Positions 37,495 to 46,169 of a DNA stretch of 64,000 nt are shown piece by piece. Made by a program: the position numbers and the translations under genes. Each line of letters opens with the position of its first letter. Position 1 is the stretch's first letter. Under the pieces are notes generated by a model. That model was not told where the DNA came from. It saw only the letters and a list, made by a program, of their open reading frames with translations, and searched no databases. Location: the NCBI GenBank assembly GCA_039636865.1, contig CP144172.1, forward strand, positions 2,976,001 through 3,040,000, written 5' to 3'. This stretch comes from Dermatophilaceae bacterium Sec6.4. GTDB lineage: Bacteria > Actinomycetota > Actinomycetes > Actinomycetales > Dermatophilaceae.

Positions 37495-38589
37495 CTATCC
37501 CGCCCGGCGCCAGCCTTCCGGCGATCGCACGGCGAGCCCGTTCAGCTCCAGGGCGCCCAGGCCGCCCAGCACCTCCCCCACCGACAGCCCAGCGGACCTG
37601 GTGAGCTGATCGACGCTGCACGAGCGGCGCGGAGCAAGAGCATCCAAGACGCGTCGTGGCACCTCGGGCAACCCGTCGACGGCAGTCTTTTCGCCGACCC
37701 TGCAGGGCCCGAGATCGGCCCCGTAGTCCCCGAGGATCTCGACGCACTCGCCGACATCGGTGACCAGGCAGGCAATACCCTGACGGATCAGTTCGTTGGT
37801 GCCCACGCTGCTCGTGGAGGTCACCGGTCCCGGCACCGCTGCCACGACGCGGTGCAGCCGCTCCGCGTTGCGAGCGGTATTCAATGAACCGGACCTGATC
37901 CCCGCCTCGACCACGATGGTGCCCGGTGTCAAAGCCGCGATCAGTCGGTTGCGGGCCAGAAACCGGTGCCGTTGAGGCGAGCTGCCCGGTGCGCATTCGG
38001 AGATGACCGCCCCCGTGAGCAGGATCTCCTCCAACAGGGCGGAGTTTCCGGCCGGATAGAGACGGTCCACACCACCCGCCATCGCCGCTATCGTCACGGC
38101 TCCGGCCCGAAGAGCACCGCGGTGCGCGGCTGCGTCGATCCCGAATGCGCCACCGGACACGATCGAGAATCCACGGGCTCCCAGGTCGTGGGCCAGACCG
38201 GTCGCCACGGTCTCGCCGTACGCCGTGGCCAACCTCGCTCCGACGATGGATGCACTACGAACGCAGGAGGGCGCCAGCTGCGCCGGACCGCGAACCCAGA
38301 GGCACAGCGGCGGCAACTCCAGATCGTTCAAGCCGGTCGGCCATTCCGGGTCACTCGGGATCACAATCCGGATATGCAGCGCATCCGCTGCATGCCGAAC
38401 GCGGTCGACGTCCAGGTCGGCGACCCGCGCTGCGAACCGCTGGTAGGTGCTCGCGGGATTGCGAGCGATCTGGTGCCATGCGCGTACCGGGCCCCGCTCG
38501 GCCACCAGGGAACCGATCGTCGGGTCCATGGGTTCGCCGACCTTGCACAGGGCGATCCGGCAGGCCCGATCGTCCTGCAGCACGCTCAC
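37495..38589 (-). CDS. dprA: DNA-processing protein DprA
   Basis: 364 aa from the GTG at 38589, which overlaps the comM stop (GTGA). The Rossmann-like DprA core has SIVGARLATAYG, GFSIVSGGAFGIDAAAHRGAL, VDRLYPAGN and RNRLIAALTPGTIVVEAG. A C-terminal winged-helix part (about 300-360) ends EGWRRAG. DprA loads RecA on incoming single-stranded DNA in natural transformation. Coupling to comM makes a DNA-uptake role likely here too, though uptake pilus genes are not in view. Confidence 0.94.
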   Translation of the reverse strand: MSVLQDDRACRIALCKVGEPMDPTIGSLVAERGPVRAWHQIARNPASTYQRFAARVADLDVDRVRHAADALHIRIVIPSDPEWPTGLNDLELPPLCLWVRGPAQLAPSCVRSASIVGARLATAYGETVATGLAHDLGARGFSIVSGGAFGIDAAAHRGALRAGAVTIAAMAGGVDRLYPAGNSALLEEILLTGAVISECAPGSSPQRHRFLARNRLIAALTPGTIVVEAGIRSGSLNTARNAERLHRVVAAVPGPVTSTSSVGTNELIRQGIACLVTDVGECVEILGDYGADLGPCRVGEKTAVDGLPEVPRRVLDALAPRRSCSVDQLTRSAGLSVGEVLGGLGALELNGLAVRSPEGWRRAG

Positions 38590-40115
38590 GACGCCACCGC
38601 ATTGGTACGTAGGGCCAAGGCGCGGTAGAGATGGTCGGGCCCAGGAGTTTTCAGGCCTTCCAGATCGGCCAACGTCCACGCCACTCGTAGGCAACGGTCG
38701 TAACCGCGCATCGTAATAGCGCCGGTTTCCAACGCACCGTCGAGGGCTGCCGTGCTGGACTGCGGCAGCCGCCAACGGCTGCGTAACGCGGGCCCGGGAG
38801 CGTGCGAGTTCAAGGTCCACCCAGTGCCTTCCCAACGGCGCTTCTGCAGGTCACGGGCCGCAACAATGCGACCGGCGACCGCTTCGCTGGACTCACCCCC
38901 GGGGCCGGCCAGGCTTGCTCGAGTCACGGGCGCGATCCGCAGATGCACATCGACGCGGTCCATCAGCGGCCCGGACAGTTTGTTCAGGTAGCCGCGGCGC
39001 ATCATGACCGAGCAACTACACGCGGATCCCTTTCCGAAGTTCTTACCGCACGGACACGGGTTGGCTGCCAGGACCAGCTGGAAACGCGCCGGGTATGTCG
39101 CCACCCGGTCTGCCCGCGCGATGGTGACTCGACCGGACTCCAACGGCTGCCGCAACGCATCCAGGACGTCCCGCCGAAATTCCGGCGACTCGTCCAAGAA
39201 CAGCACCCCACGGTGGGCGCGGCTCACCGCACCGGGGCGAATCGGCCCGCTGCCCCCTCCGATCACAGCGGCCATCGAGGCCCCGTGATGCGGCGCGACG
39301 AACGGAGGGCGGTCCAGCAGAACCCGGTCGTCCAAAGCGCCGAGCACCGAATGGATCGCGGTGACCTCGATCGCCTGGTGGCGGTCGAGGACCGGAAGAA
39401 CACCCGGTAGACGCTCGGCAATCATGGTCTTGCCGGCACCCGGCGGGCCGATCATCGCCATGTGATGACCACCTGCCGCAGCTACCTCGACCGCATGCCG
39501 CGCCTCTTCCTGGCCGGACACATCTGCCAGGTCCGGCACCAGCGGCAGGGTCTGTGGCACCGGACGGTCGAACGAGAGGTCGGGCAGCGGCTCGCGCTTC
39601 CTGACCATCTCGTACCGAGCGACCAGCTGAGACAGCGTGCGGATGGGTGTTACCAATATGCCAGGCACCAGCGAGGCCTCCGCAGCGTTGGCCGCAGGAA
39701 CGACTACCTGTGTCGCACCGCCCTTGGCAGCAGCGAGCACTGCAGAAAGGACCCCCGGGACCGAGCGCACCGTTCCGTCCAGCGCCAGTTCGCCCAGATG
39801 CACCACATCACGAACGACCTCTGTATCGACAACCTCCGCGGCTGCAAGCGCCGCTATCGCAATTGCGAGATCAAATCCCGACCCTTGCTTGGGCAACGCC
39901 GCCGGGGACAGATTCACGATGATGCGACCCTTGGGAAGCTCGAGGTTGCTGTTACCGCAGGCCGCTCGAATACGCTCCGGCGACTGCCGGCAGGCCGCGT
40001 CCGGCATCCCGGTGACAGTGAAGGCCGGCAGGCCCTGAGCCGAGTTGGCCTCGACGTAGACGATGGTGCCCTCGATCCCGCGCAGCGCAACGCTGCGGGT
40101 ACATCCAAGGCTCAC
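38586..40115 (-). CDS. comM: YifB/ComM-family Mg-chelatase-like AAA+ ATPase
   Basis: 509 aa from a GTG at 40115 that overlaps the yraN stop (GTGA). The N-terminal lon-protease-like fold (NLSPAALPKQGSGFDLAIA) is followed by Walker A IGPPGAGKT, LFLDESPEF (Walker B) and a zinc-like cluster region NPCPCGKNFGKGSACSC. In Vibrio, ComM is a branch-migration helicase for natural transformation. It stands in a coupled run yraN-comM-dprA. Confidence 0.94.
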   Translation of the reverse strand: MSLGCTRSVALRGIEGTIVYVEANSAQGLPAFTVTGMPDAACRQSPERIRAACGNSNLELPKGRIIVNLSPAALPKQGSGFDLAIAIAALAAAEVVDTEVVRDVVHLGELALDGTVRSVPGVLSAVLAAAKGGATQVVVPAANAAEASLVPGILVTPIRTLSQLVARYEMVRKREPLPDLSFDRPVPQTLPLVPDLADVSGQEEARHAVEVAAAGGHHMAMIGPPGAGKTMIAERLPGVLPVLDRHQAIEVTAIHSVLGALDDRVLLDRPPFVAPHHGASMAAVIGGGSGPIRPGAVSRAHRGVLFLDESPEFRRDVLDALRQPLESGRVTIARADRVATYPARFQLVLAANPCPCGKNFGKGSACSCSVMMRRGYLNKLSGPLMDRVDVHLRIAPVTRASLAGPGGESSEAVAGRIVAARDLQKRRWEGTGWTLNSHAPGPALRSRWRLPQSSTAALDGALETGAITMRGYDRCLRVAWTLADLEGLKTPGPDHLYRALALRTNAVAS

Positions 40116-40501
40116 CAGACGTCCCTGATGTGTTCGATGATCGGCGCAGTGCGCGGCCGCACCAGAATCCCCACGACGTCGATACGCACGCTCGTCACCG
40201 CAACGGGATGCTCGCGCAACCAGGCATGAGCCAACTGCCGGAGCCTGGCTCCCTTGAGGCGCGTCACCGCCTCCACCGGGCGGCCGTACGTCGTACTACG
40301 CCTGGTCTTGACCTCGACGATCACGAGGGTGTCGGCCACCTCGTCCAGCGCCACCACGTCGAGCTCACCGGCGCGACACCGCCAGTTGCGCTCGATGACC
40401 ACCAGGCCTTGCAGCCGCAGATACTCCACGGCATAGTCCTCGCCCGCTCGACCCAGCACATGCCGTGGATCGACCCGTCCGTTGGATACAGACGCATTCA
40501 T
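40112..40501 (-). CDS. yraN: UPF0102 (YraN) nuclease-like protein
   Basis: 129 aa from the ATG at 40501. It is a Holliday-junction-resolvase-like PD-(D/E)XK fold: LGRAGEDYAVEYL, ERNWRCRAGELDVVALD and VIVEVKTRRS carry the Glu, Asp and ExK residues. The stop overlaps comM (GTGA), matching the frequent yraN-comM-dprA order. Biochemical function is not established for the family. The open frame upstream to 40585 is not used because it runs into the 40607-40725 repeat region. Confidence 0.92.
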   Translation of the reverse strand: MNASVSNGRVDPRHVLGRAGEDYAVEYLRLQGLVVIERNWRCRAGELDVVALDEVADTLVIVEVKTRRSTTYGRPVEAVTRLKGARLRQLAHAWLREHPVAVTSVRIDVVGILVRPRTAPIIEHIRDVW

Positions 40502-40606
40502 CGCCACCACCTCCACCAGCGACTTTGGTGGCAGGTGCAGGCACGAAGAAGTCACCGGGAGATCGGGTGTGGAAAATGCACGCACGGGTCAGGGGATGTG
40601 GAAGAG

Positions 40607-40658
40607 CGAGATGGAAGTACCCGACCCTCGCTCCGCTCAGTCGGGTAGTTCCATCTCG
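40607..40658. repeat. Large hairpin repeat, copy 1 (duplicate of the DUF2469 gene end)
   Basis: Arms of 19 bp (40607-40625 and 40640-40658) pair with one mismatch around a 14-nt loop. The 41-bp part 40618-40658 is identical to 40685-40725, which carries the stop codon and last codons of the DUF2469 gene. So the end of that gene plus its hairpin seems to have been duplicated 67 bp downstream. It may help end transcription before yraN, but no T-run follows. Confidence 0.85.
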
Positions 40659-40684
40659 ATCATCACGTTCCGGCAAGACGGACC

Positions 40685-40725
40685 TACCCGACCCTCGCTC
40701 CGCTCAGTCGGGTAGTTCCATCTCG
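40685..40725. repeat. Hairpin repeat, copy 2, overlapping the 3' end of the DUF2469 gene
   Basis: 41 bp identical to 40618-40658. CTACCCGAC (40684-40692) and GTCGGGTAG (40707-40715) pair around a loop that includes the DUF2469 stop codon at 40704-40706. The last codons of that gene (MELPD) lie in the repeat. Here the second arm for the longer stem of copy 1 is missing. Confidence 0.85.
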
Positions 40726-41009
40726 CGGTCCGGCAGCTCTTCCACATTCACGTCTTTGAAGGTGATGACGCGGACTTTCTTGACGAAACGGGCGGGGCGG
40801 TAGATGTCCCAGACCCAGGCGTCGTTCATCCGCACGTCGAAGAACACCTCGGCGCCCTCACCCCGCACCAGTACGTCGACCTCGTTACACAGGTAGAAGC
40901 GACGCTCGGTCTCCACGACGTGGGTGAAAAGTCCCACCACGTCGCGGTATTCCCGGTACAACGCGAGTTCCTGCTCGGTCTCATATTTTTCCAGGTCTTC
41001 GGCGCTCAC
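40704..41009 (-). CDS. DUF2469 family protein
   Basis: 101 aa from the GTG at 41009, overlapping the rnhB stop (GTGA). The whole sequence follows the highly conserved actinobacterial DUF2469 pattern: [62 protein letters not shown]. It is acidic and probably cytoplasmic. Function is unknown, but conservation beside rnhB and yraN is near universal in the phylum. Its 3' end is inside a duplicated hairpin repeat. Confidence 0.93.
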   Translation of the reverse strand: MSAEDLEKYETEQELALYREYRDVVGLFTHVVETERRFYLCNEVDVLVRGEGAEVFFDVRMNDAWVWDIYRPARFVKKVRVITFKDVNVEELPDREMELPD

Positions 41010-41731
41010 GCCCACTCCTTCACAATCTGTGCTTCGCGGTCGGACGTTACCTCGACGCTATCGGGAACTGCCGCTGCGAACGGCCGCCAGGATCGACGGT
41101 GCATCTCGCACGGACCGTGCACGTTGATCGCGGCCAGATGGTCGGGCGCCGAATATCCCTTGTTCCCGGCCCAGTTGAACTGCGGGAAATCCTGATGGAG
41201 CAGGGTCAACAGTGCGTCGCGCTCGACCTTGGCCAGCACACTTGCAGCCGCGACCGAGGAACACTTCATGTCCGCTTTGATCATCGTGACCACGGGCGGC
41301 ACCGACGGACGATCGCAGGTCAGCTCGAAAAGACCCTGTGCACCCGGATCACTCAGCCAGTCGCAATTGCCATCAAGGATCACCAGGTCCGGCAGGACAT
41401 CCAACGCCGCGAGCGCCCGCTGCCCGGCCAACCGCAACGCTGCCATGATGCCGACCTGATCGATTTCTGCGGCACTCGCATGCCCGACTGCGTAGGCCAA
41501 CGCCCACCGTTGCAACCGCGGCACCATGCGTACCCGCGCAGCGGGCGTGAGCAGTTTGGAGTCGCGCACGCCGACCGGAGCCGTGGGAGTGCGTTCGTCG
41601 ATCACGACCGCTCCGACGGAAACCGGACCGGCGAGTGCGCCCCGACCCACCTCGTCCATCCCACACAGCACCCGATGACCATCCCGTTGCAGGGCACGCT
41701 CCATGCGCAGCGTCGGGCGGGCGGGTGTCAC
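41006..41731 (-). CDS. rnhB: Ribonuclease HII
   Basis: 241 aa from the GTG at 41731 (GTGA overlap with lepB). It removes RNA from RNA-DNA hybrids and misinserted ribonucleotides. The active-site acidic residues are in [25 protein letters not shown] and [20 protein letters not shown]. Length is normal. The very long frame upstream of the chosen start lies inside lepB and is not coding. Confidence 0.95.
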   Translation of the reverse strand: MTPARPTLRMERALQRDGHRVLCGMDEVGRGALAGPVSVGAVVIDERTPTAPVGVRDSKLLTPAARVRMVPRLQRWALAYAVGHASAAEIDQVGIMAALRLAGQRALAALDVLPDLVILDGNCDWLSDPGAQGLFELTCDRPSVPPVVTMIKADMKCSSVAAASVLAKVERDALLTLLHQDFPQFNWAGNKGYSAPDHLAAINVHGPCEMHRRSWRPFAAAVPDSVEVTSDREAQIVKEWA

Positions 41732-42534
41732 GGCTTGGGTTTGGGGATGTCGGAGAACACCGAGTTGGCGTTGGGTAGGGCTCCGATGCGGTTGATCGGC
41801 CAGGCAATGGCAACGACCTGACCGGTGACGTCGGCGATCGGCACGGTGCCGTCGATACCGCCGGTGCCCTGATCGTGGTACCTGGAATCGGCGGAGAACC
41901 CCCGGTTGTCGCCGAGCACCCACACCTTCCCGGCCGGCACGACGATATTGAATTTCGGTGGTACCCCTGCTGCTGCACCGGAATCAGATTTCGTCCCCGG
42001 CGGCAGGTAGGTCTCGGTGATCGCCTTGCCGTTGATGGTGATCTGGTGCGCAGCGTTGCAGCACACGACGTGATCCCCAGGGAGTCCGATCAGCCGCTTG
42101 ACCAGGTGATCCGGACCGCCAGGGAGTACACCCACCCCGATCAGTGCGTCTTTCACGACGCGCTTGAACAAGTTCGGATTGGACGTCGTCTCCCCCCATG
42201 TCGGCGGCCTGGAGAACACGATGACGTCACCGCGGTGCAGGTCTGAGTGCTGGGGGGTGAACTTGCTGACGAGGATCCGGTCGCCGGTGATGAGAGTGTT
42301 CTCCATTGACGCCGACGGGATCGAAAACGGCTGGATCACGAACGTCTTCACCAAAAACGACAGACCGAGAGCGACCACCACGACGATCGCCAGCTCACGG
42401 ATGAAAGCACCCCGAGAACGTCGGGTGGGCTGCGCGACCGGCTGCGCCGGGATCTGCCCTGGGGCCGGCGCTGAGTCGTTCGACGGCACCGGATCCGGCT
42501 CCGAGTCGGCTCGATCGTGAGTGTGGTCTGTCAT
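41728..42534 (-). CDS. lepB: Type I signal peptidase (LepB), second of a tandem pair
   Basis: 268 aa. About 40 hydrophilic residues precede one membrane segment ([18 protein letters not shown]). The catalytic Ser is in [10 protein letters not shown], the catalytic Lys in [11 protein letters not shown], and the box E region is [15 protein letters not shown]. It cleaves signal peptides outside the membrane. It begins 7 nt after a close paralogue (42542-43237), so these are tandem duplicates that have diverged in their inserts. Confidence 0.94.
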   Translation of the reverse strand: MTDHTHDRADSEPDPVPSNDSAPAPGQIPAQPVAQPTRRSRGAFIRELAIVVVVALGLSFLVKTFVIQPFSIPSASMENTLITGDRILVSKFTPQHSDLHRGDVIVFSRPPTWGETTSNPNLFKRVVKDALIGVGVLPGGPDHLVKRLIGLPGDHVVCCNAAHQITINGKAITETYLPPGTKSDSGAAAGVPPKFNIVVPAGKVWVLGDNRGFSADSRYHDQGTGGIDGTVPIADVTGQVVAIAWPINRIGALPNANSVFSDIPKPKP

Positions 42535-42541
42535 GCGTTCA

Positions 42542-43237
42542 TCAAGGGGAAGGCACCTTCGCGAAGGTCGTGGAGTAATTGCTGAGCCAGGTTATGCGGT
42601 CCAGCGGCCACACGATGACATCGGCCCGCCCGGTGATATCGGCGATCGGCACGGATCCCGTGGCACCGGTGCCGTTGTCGTGATAGCGGGAATCACTGGA
42701 GTCGCCACGGTTGTCACCCATCACCCACACCCTGCCCTTGGGGACGGTGACGTCGAACTTGAGCAGGCTGGGCGCTGTTCCGCGGGGCACGTAGGGCTCC
42801 AGGATCGCCACACCGTTGATCGTCAACCGCCCCTGGGCATTACAGCACTTCACGTGGTCACCGGGCAGTCCGATCAACCGCTTGATCAGGTGATTGTCAC
42901 CGCCGGGGTAGAGCCCCACGAACTCCATCGCCTTCTTCGCGGTCCCGGGATGATCCCCGAGATCCGGGCCCAACCAGTGGTTGGGATCCTCGAAGACAAC
43001 GACGTCGCCACGTTTGAGGTCGAACACTTTGGGGGTGAGCTTGCTGACCACGACCCGATCGCCGCGCACGAGGGTGTCATTCATCGATGGGGAAGGTATC
43101 CAGAATGGCTGCAGGAGAAAAGTTTTGAGCAAGAAGGACAACACCAGTGCAACAACGACGACGACCACGATTTCGCGGGTCGCTGCCCACCACGACCCCT
43201 CGCGTCGCCCGCTGGGGCTTTCAGATCCGGAAGTCAC
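42542..43237 (-). CDS. lepB: Type I signal peptidase (LepB), first of a tandem pair
   Basis: About 231 aa from a GTG at 43237; GTG starts at 43240 and 43282 are also possible. The membrane segment IVVVVVVALVLSFLLKTFLL, Ser in IPSPSMNDTL, Lys in [11 protein letters not shown] and MGDNRGDSSDSRYH are all intact. It shares the unusual CCNA segment after the Lys box with its neighbour, confirming a local duplication. It lies between rplS and the second copy. Confidence 0.93.
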   Translation of the reverse strand: MTSGSESPSGRREGSWWAATREIVVVVVVALVLSFLLKTFLLQPFWIPSPSMNDTLVRGDRVVVSKLTPKVFDLKRGDVVVFEDPNHWLGPDLGDHPGTAKKAMEFVGLYPGGDNHLIKRLIGLPGDHVKCCNAQGRLTINGVAILEPYVPRGTAPSLLKFDVTVPKGRVWVMGDNRGDSSDSRYHDNGTGATGSVPIADITGRADVIVWPLDRITWLSNYSTTFAKVPSP

Positions 43238-43320
43238 CACGAGAGTGTGCCCCACGAAACCGTGAAGCCGGGCCACAGCCACATCTGTCGCTGAAGTTGA
43301 TACCGCCGAAGAAGATACGG

Positions 43321-43356
43321 CGATGGCGTGACCCCCTCGCGGGAATCACGCCATCG
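43321..43356 (-). terminator. Candidate terminator downstream of rplS
   Basis: CGATGGCGTGA (43321-43331) pairs exactly with 43346-43356 across a 14-nt loop. It lies between the rplS stop at 43389 and the lepB start, on the exit side of rplS. The following minus-strand bases are only moderately T-rich, so termination may be partial. Confidence 0.55.
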
Positions 43357-43388
43357 TCACGACTGCGGGTCGGTGCTGTCCGCGGTGA

Positions 43389-43760
43389 TCAGGCCTTGCT
43401 GGGCTTGACTGCAGGGGCGTCGCGCTTTTCCTTGATCTTGGCAGCCTTGCCGCGAAGGTTGCGCAGGTAGTACAACTTGGCGCGGCGCACGTCACCACGT
43501 GAAGCGACCTCGATGTGGTCGATCACCGGGGTATGCAGCGGGAAGGTGCGCTCGACACCGACACCGAAGCTGATCTTGCGCACGGTGAAGGTCTCGCCCA
43601 CACCGCCGCCGTGACGTCGGATGACGACTCCCTGAAAGATCTGGACACGACTACGGGTGCCCTCGATGACCTTCACGTGCACCTTGACGTTGTCGCCGGC
43701 GCGGAACTGCGGGATGTCGGACCGCAGACTGGCTGCATCGATGTCGTCGAACTTCTGCAT
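43389..43760 (-). CDS. rplS: 50S ribosomal protein L19
   Basis: 123 aa from the ATG at 43760; the long frame upstream is not used. Conserved parts are [58 protein letters not shown] and [19 protein letters not shown]. The C-terminus carries about 10 extra residues ([10 protein letters not shown]). It stands 193 nt downstream of trmD, in the usual rpsP-khpA-rimM-trmD-rplS order but with a gap large enough for its own promoter or leader. Confidence 0.97.
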   Translation of the reverse strand: MQKFDDIDAASLRSDIPQFRAGDNVKVHVKVIEGTRSRVQIFQGVVIRRHGGGVGETFTVRKISFGVGVERTFPLHTPVIDHIEVASRGDVRRAKLYYLRNLRGKAAKIKEKRDAPAVKPSKA

Positions 43761-43953
43761 GACGGGCTTCTTCCTCGTGACGCCACAGGTCGTCACCGTT
43801 GATGAACGGGGTGCGCCGACTGCCTCAGACCGCATGACCTGACGGATCAGGCCACATCCCCCTGTGGCGGGGGTCCGTACGCATACGCGGCGCGAGAGCT
43901 GATTGTGCCAGACAAGCGACGTCGTGCGTAAATCGTGGACCGCGACCCTCGCG

Positions 43954-45129
43954 TCAGTTCGGGTCGCCTCCGTCGAGCTGCTTGCGCAACCGGACGGTGC
44001 GATCGTGCGGTCCGGCGCCCGCGCGCCGGTAGCCGGCCGCGCGATACAGACGCAGCGGACCTCGACTGCGGTCACCGGTGAACAGGCTGTAGGCGGTGAC
44101 CCCGGCCGGCGCGTATGCCTCGACCTGCTGCAGCAGCCATCGTCCCAACCCACGTCCGCGCAGATCCGGCGCGACCATCAGCCGCTCGATCTCCCAGTCG
44201 TCGTCGAGCTGCCGGCCGCGGACCGACGCGATCAACCGTCCGTCAACGCGGGTCACGTAGGTCTTCGTGTTCTGCAGTGAGAGGGCCAGGGAATCGTAGG
44301 TCTCATGCTGTGCCGGAATATCGAGCGTTGCGTTCTCGATACCCGCCGACAACCAGCAGGCGTGGGTCAGCGTGAGCAGTTCGCCCACGTCACCGAGGCC
44401 GGCGGGTACCAGCTCCAGCTGCGAGGTCCGGACGGCAGCCGAGGGATGCAGCAAATCTGGTCGGCGCTCGGCGGTGCGGCGCAGTCGCTGCTCGCGGCGC
44501 CACGAGGAGATTGCGCCATGGTCGCCCGACAGCAGCACCGATGGGACCGAATAGTCGCGCCACTGGGCAGGTTTGGTGTAGACGGGGTATTCGAGCAGGC
44601 CCCCCTCATGGGATTCCTCATCGAGTGAGGCGGCATTGCCGATCACGCCCGGTAACAACCTGGCCACGGCTTCGATCATGGCCAGCGCCGCGACCTCGCC
44701 CCCATTCAGCACGTAGTCGCCGAGCGAGATGACCCGCACCTGCATCGTCGCCGCCGCGTAGTCGTACACCCGCTCGTCGATGCCCTCGTAGCGGCCGCAG
44801 GCAAACACCAACCACGGATGCCCGGCCAGCTCGTGAGCCATCGCCTGTGTGAAGGGCGCACCACCGGGGCCGGGCACGACCAGAACGGGACGCTCGTCGC
44901 CGCTGGCCGCTACCTCGTCCAAGGCTGTCGCCCATGGCTCGGGTTTCATGACCATCCCCGCGCCACCTCCGTACGGCGTGTCGTCGACGGTTCGGTGCCG
45001 GTCGTGGGTGAAGTCCCGCAGATCGTGCACCCGAACATCGAGGACGCCGTCGCGGCGCGCCTTTCCAATCAGCGACAGGTCCAGTGGTGCGAGGTAGTCA
45101 GTGAAGATCGAGACGACGTCGATGCGCAC
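43954..45129 (-). CDS. trmD: tRNA (guanine-N1)-methyltransferase TrmD fused to a GNAT acetyltransferase domain
   Basis: 391 aa from the GTG at 45129. Residues 1-235 are complete Trm[41 protein letters not shown] and the knot [22 protein letters not shown]; it makes m1G37 in tRNA. From about residue 236 a GNAT domain follows, with [17 protein letters not shown] and the acetyl-CoA loop [17 protein letters not shown]. The frame is continuous, so this is a true fusion. TrmD alone is 230-250 aa. Its substrate is unknown. It starts 4 nt after rimM. Confidence 0.94.
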   Translation of the reverse strand: MRIDVVSIFTDYLAPLDLSLIGKARRDGVLDVRVHDLRDFTHDRHRTVDDTPYGGGAGMVMKPEPWATALDEVAASGDERPVLVVPGPGGAPFTQAMAHELAGHPWLVFACGRYEGIDERVYDYAAATMQVRVISLGDYVLNGGEVAALAMIEAVARLLPGVIGNAASLDEESHEGGLLEYPVYTKPAQWRDYSVPSVLLSGDHGAISSWRREQRLRRTAERRPDLLHPSAAVRTSQLELVPAGLGDVGELLTLTHACWLSAGIENATLDIPAQHETYDSLALSLQNTKTYVTRVDGRLIASVRGRQLDDDWEIERLMVAPDLRGRGLGRWLLQQVEAYAPAGVTAYSLFTGDRSRGPLRLYRAAGYRRAGAGPHDRTVRLRKQLDGGDPN

Positions 45130-45133
45130 GCAG

Positions 45134-45643
45134 TCAGGCTCCGGCCAGTTCCAGCAGCCCGGGGGGAGGATCGATGGTGATCCGGCCACCTTCCAGATCG
45201 ACCTGCGGCACGATCTGATCCACGAACGGCACGTAGGCAGCGCCACCGCCCACGAGCTCGACCTCAATGAGATCCTGCGCCGGGCGTTGGTGCAGAGCTG
45301 TCACCGTGCCCACCGGCGACCCGTCGAGCAGGACGACGTCGAGGCCCACCAGGTCGTCTTCGTAGAACCCGTCGTCCCCGCCGGGCGAGTCCGGCTCTGC
45401 GAGCAGCCGCGTACCCCGGATTGCCTCGGCCCCCTCCCGGTCGGTCACCTCCTCGAACGCCAGTACCCACGTCATACCCTGCAATCTGGCCGAGCGGATC
45501 GTCAGCGCCCCGATCGAGGGTTCGGTGACGAAGTCTGCTCCCGGGACGAAACGCTCCGCCGGCTGATCGGTGTGCGACTGAACCGTCACCGCGCCCTTGA
45601 GTCCGTTCGGACGACCGATTCGCGCAACCAACACCTCATCCAT
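45134..45643 (-). CDS. rimM: 16S rRNA processing protein RimM
   Basis: 169 aa. It helps maturation of the 30S head by binding S19. The N-terminal [21 protein letters not shown] and the C-terminal PRC-barrel with [21 protein letters not shown] and [19 protein letters not shown] are typical. It is 4 nt from the trmD start, so the two are translationally linked. In this genome a DUF2752 and an MFS gene separate it from khpA-rpsP. Confidence 0.95.
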   Translation of the reverse strand: MDEVLVARIGRPNGLKGAVTVQSHTDQPAERFVPGADFVTEPSIGALTIRSARLQGMTWVLAFEEVTDREGAEAIRGTRLLAEPDSPGGDDGFYEDDLVGLDVVLLDGSPVGTVTALHQRPAQDLIEVELVGGGAAYVPFVDQIVPQVDLEGGRITIDPPPGLLELAGA

Positions 45644-45697
45644 ACCGGAAGTCTCTCAGTACGGGACGGGTCATCGCGACCTGCCTGGTGACCGCCG

Positions 45698-46156
45698 TCA
45701 GGGCGCGAACCCGGCGCCCCACGGCGTGTTGCGTACAACCATGAAACCAATCGCGACGATGGCCGCGAGGGTGGTCGCGGTGCTGGCGTGTCGGCGGGTG
45801 AACGGCACCACGTGCACGCCCCGCCAACGATTGCGCACCTCGACCAGCCACCATCCGATGACCACCGGCAACAGCGTCAGCGCGAGCACGTTGCTCGAGA
45901 CGGCCGCCCGCAGATCGCCATTGGTGAGGTCGTTCACTGCTCGCATTCCACCGCAACCGGGACAGTAGAGACCGGTCAGCGCATACAGCGGGCACAGCCC
46001 CCACGAGGCGTGCCGGTGCGGATCGCGGAAGTGCACTGCGACGGTGAGCAGCACTGCCGCCAGACCACCCAGCACCATCGAGCGGGTCCGCCGCCACGGT
46101 GTCGGTTGCGCACAGGGGTCAGCTACCGCGTATCGGGGCGGCGAGAGCTGGGTCAT
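45698..46156 (-). CDS. DUF2752 membrane protein
   Basis: 152 aa from the ATG at 46156. Three hydrophobic helices and the family motif CPLYALTGLYCPGCGGMRAVNDLTNGDLRAA are spread over residues about 54-85. The CPGCGGMRA core is the hallmark. Function is unknown; the cysteines could bind metal or cofactor. It lies 13 nt after the MFS gene and 54 nt before rimM, one of two genes inserted into the ribosomal cluster. Confidence 0.85.
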   Translation of the reverse strand: MTQLSPPRYAVADPCAQPTPWRRTRSMVLGGLAAVLLTVAVHFRDPHRHASWGLCPLYALTGLYCPGCGGMRAVNDLTNGDLRAAVSSNVLALTLLPVVIGWWLVEVRNRWRGVHVVPFTRRHASTATTLAAIVAIGFMVVRNTPWGAGFAP

Positions 46157-46169
46157 GCGCACGAGTATC

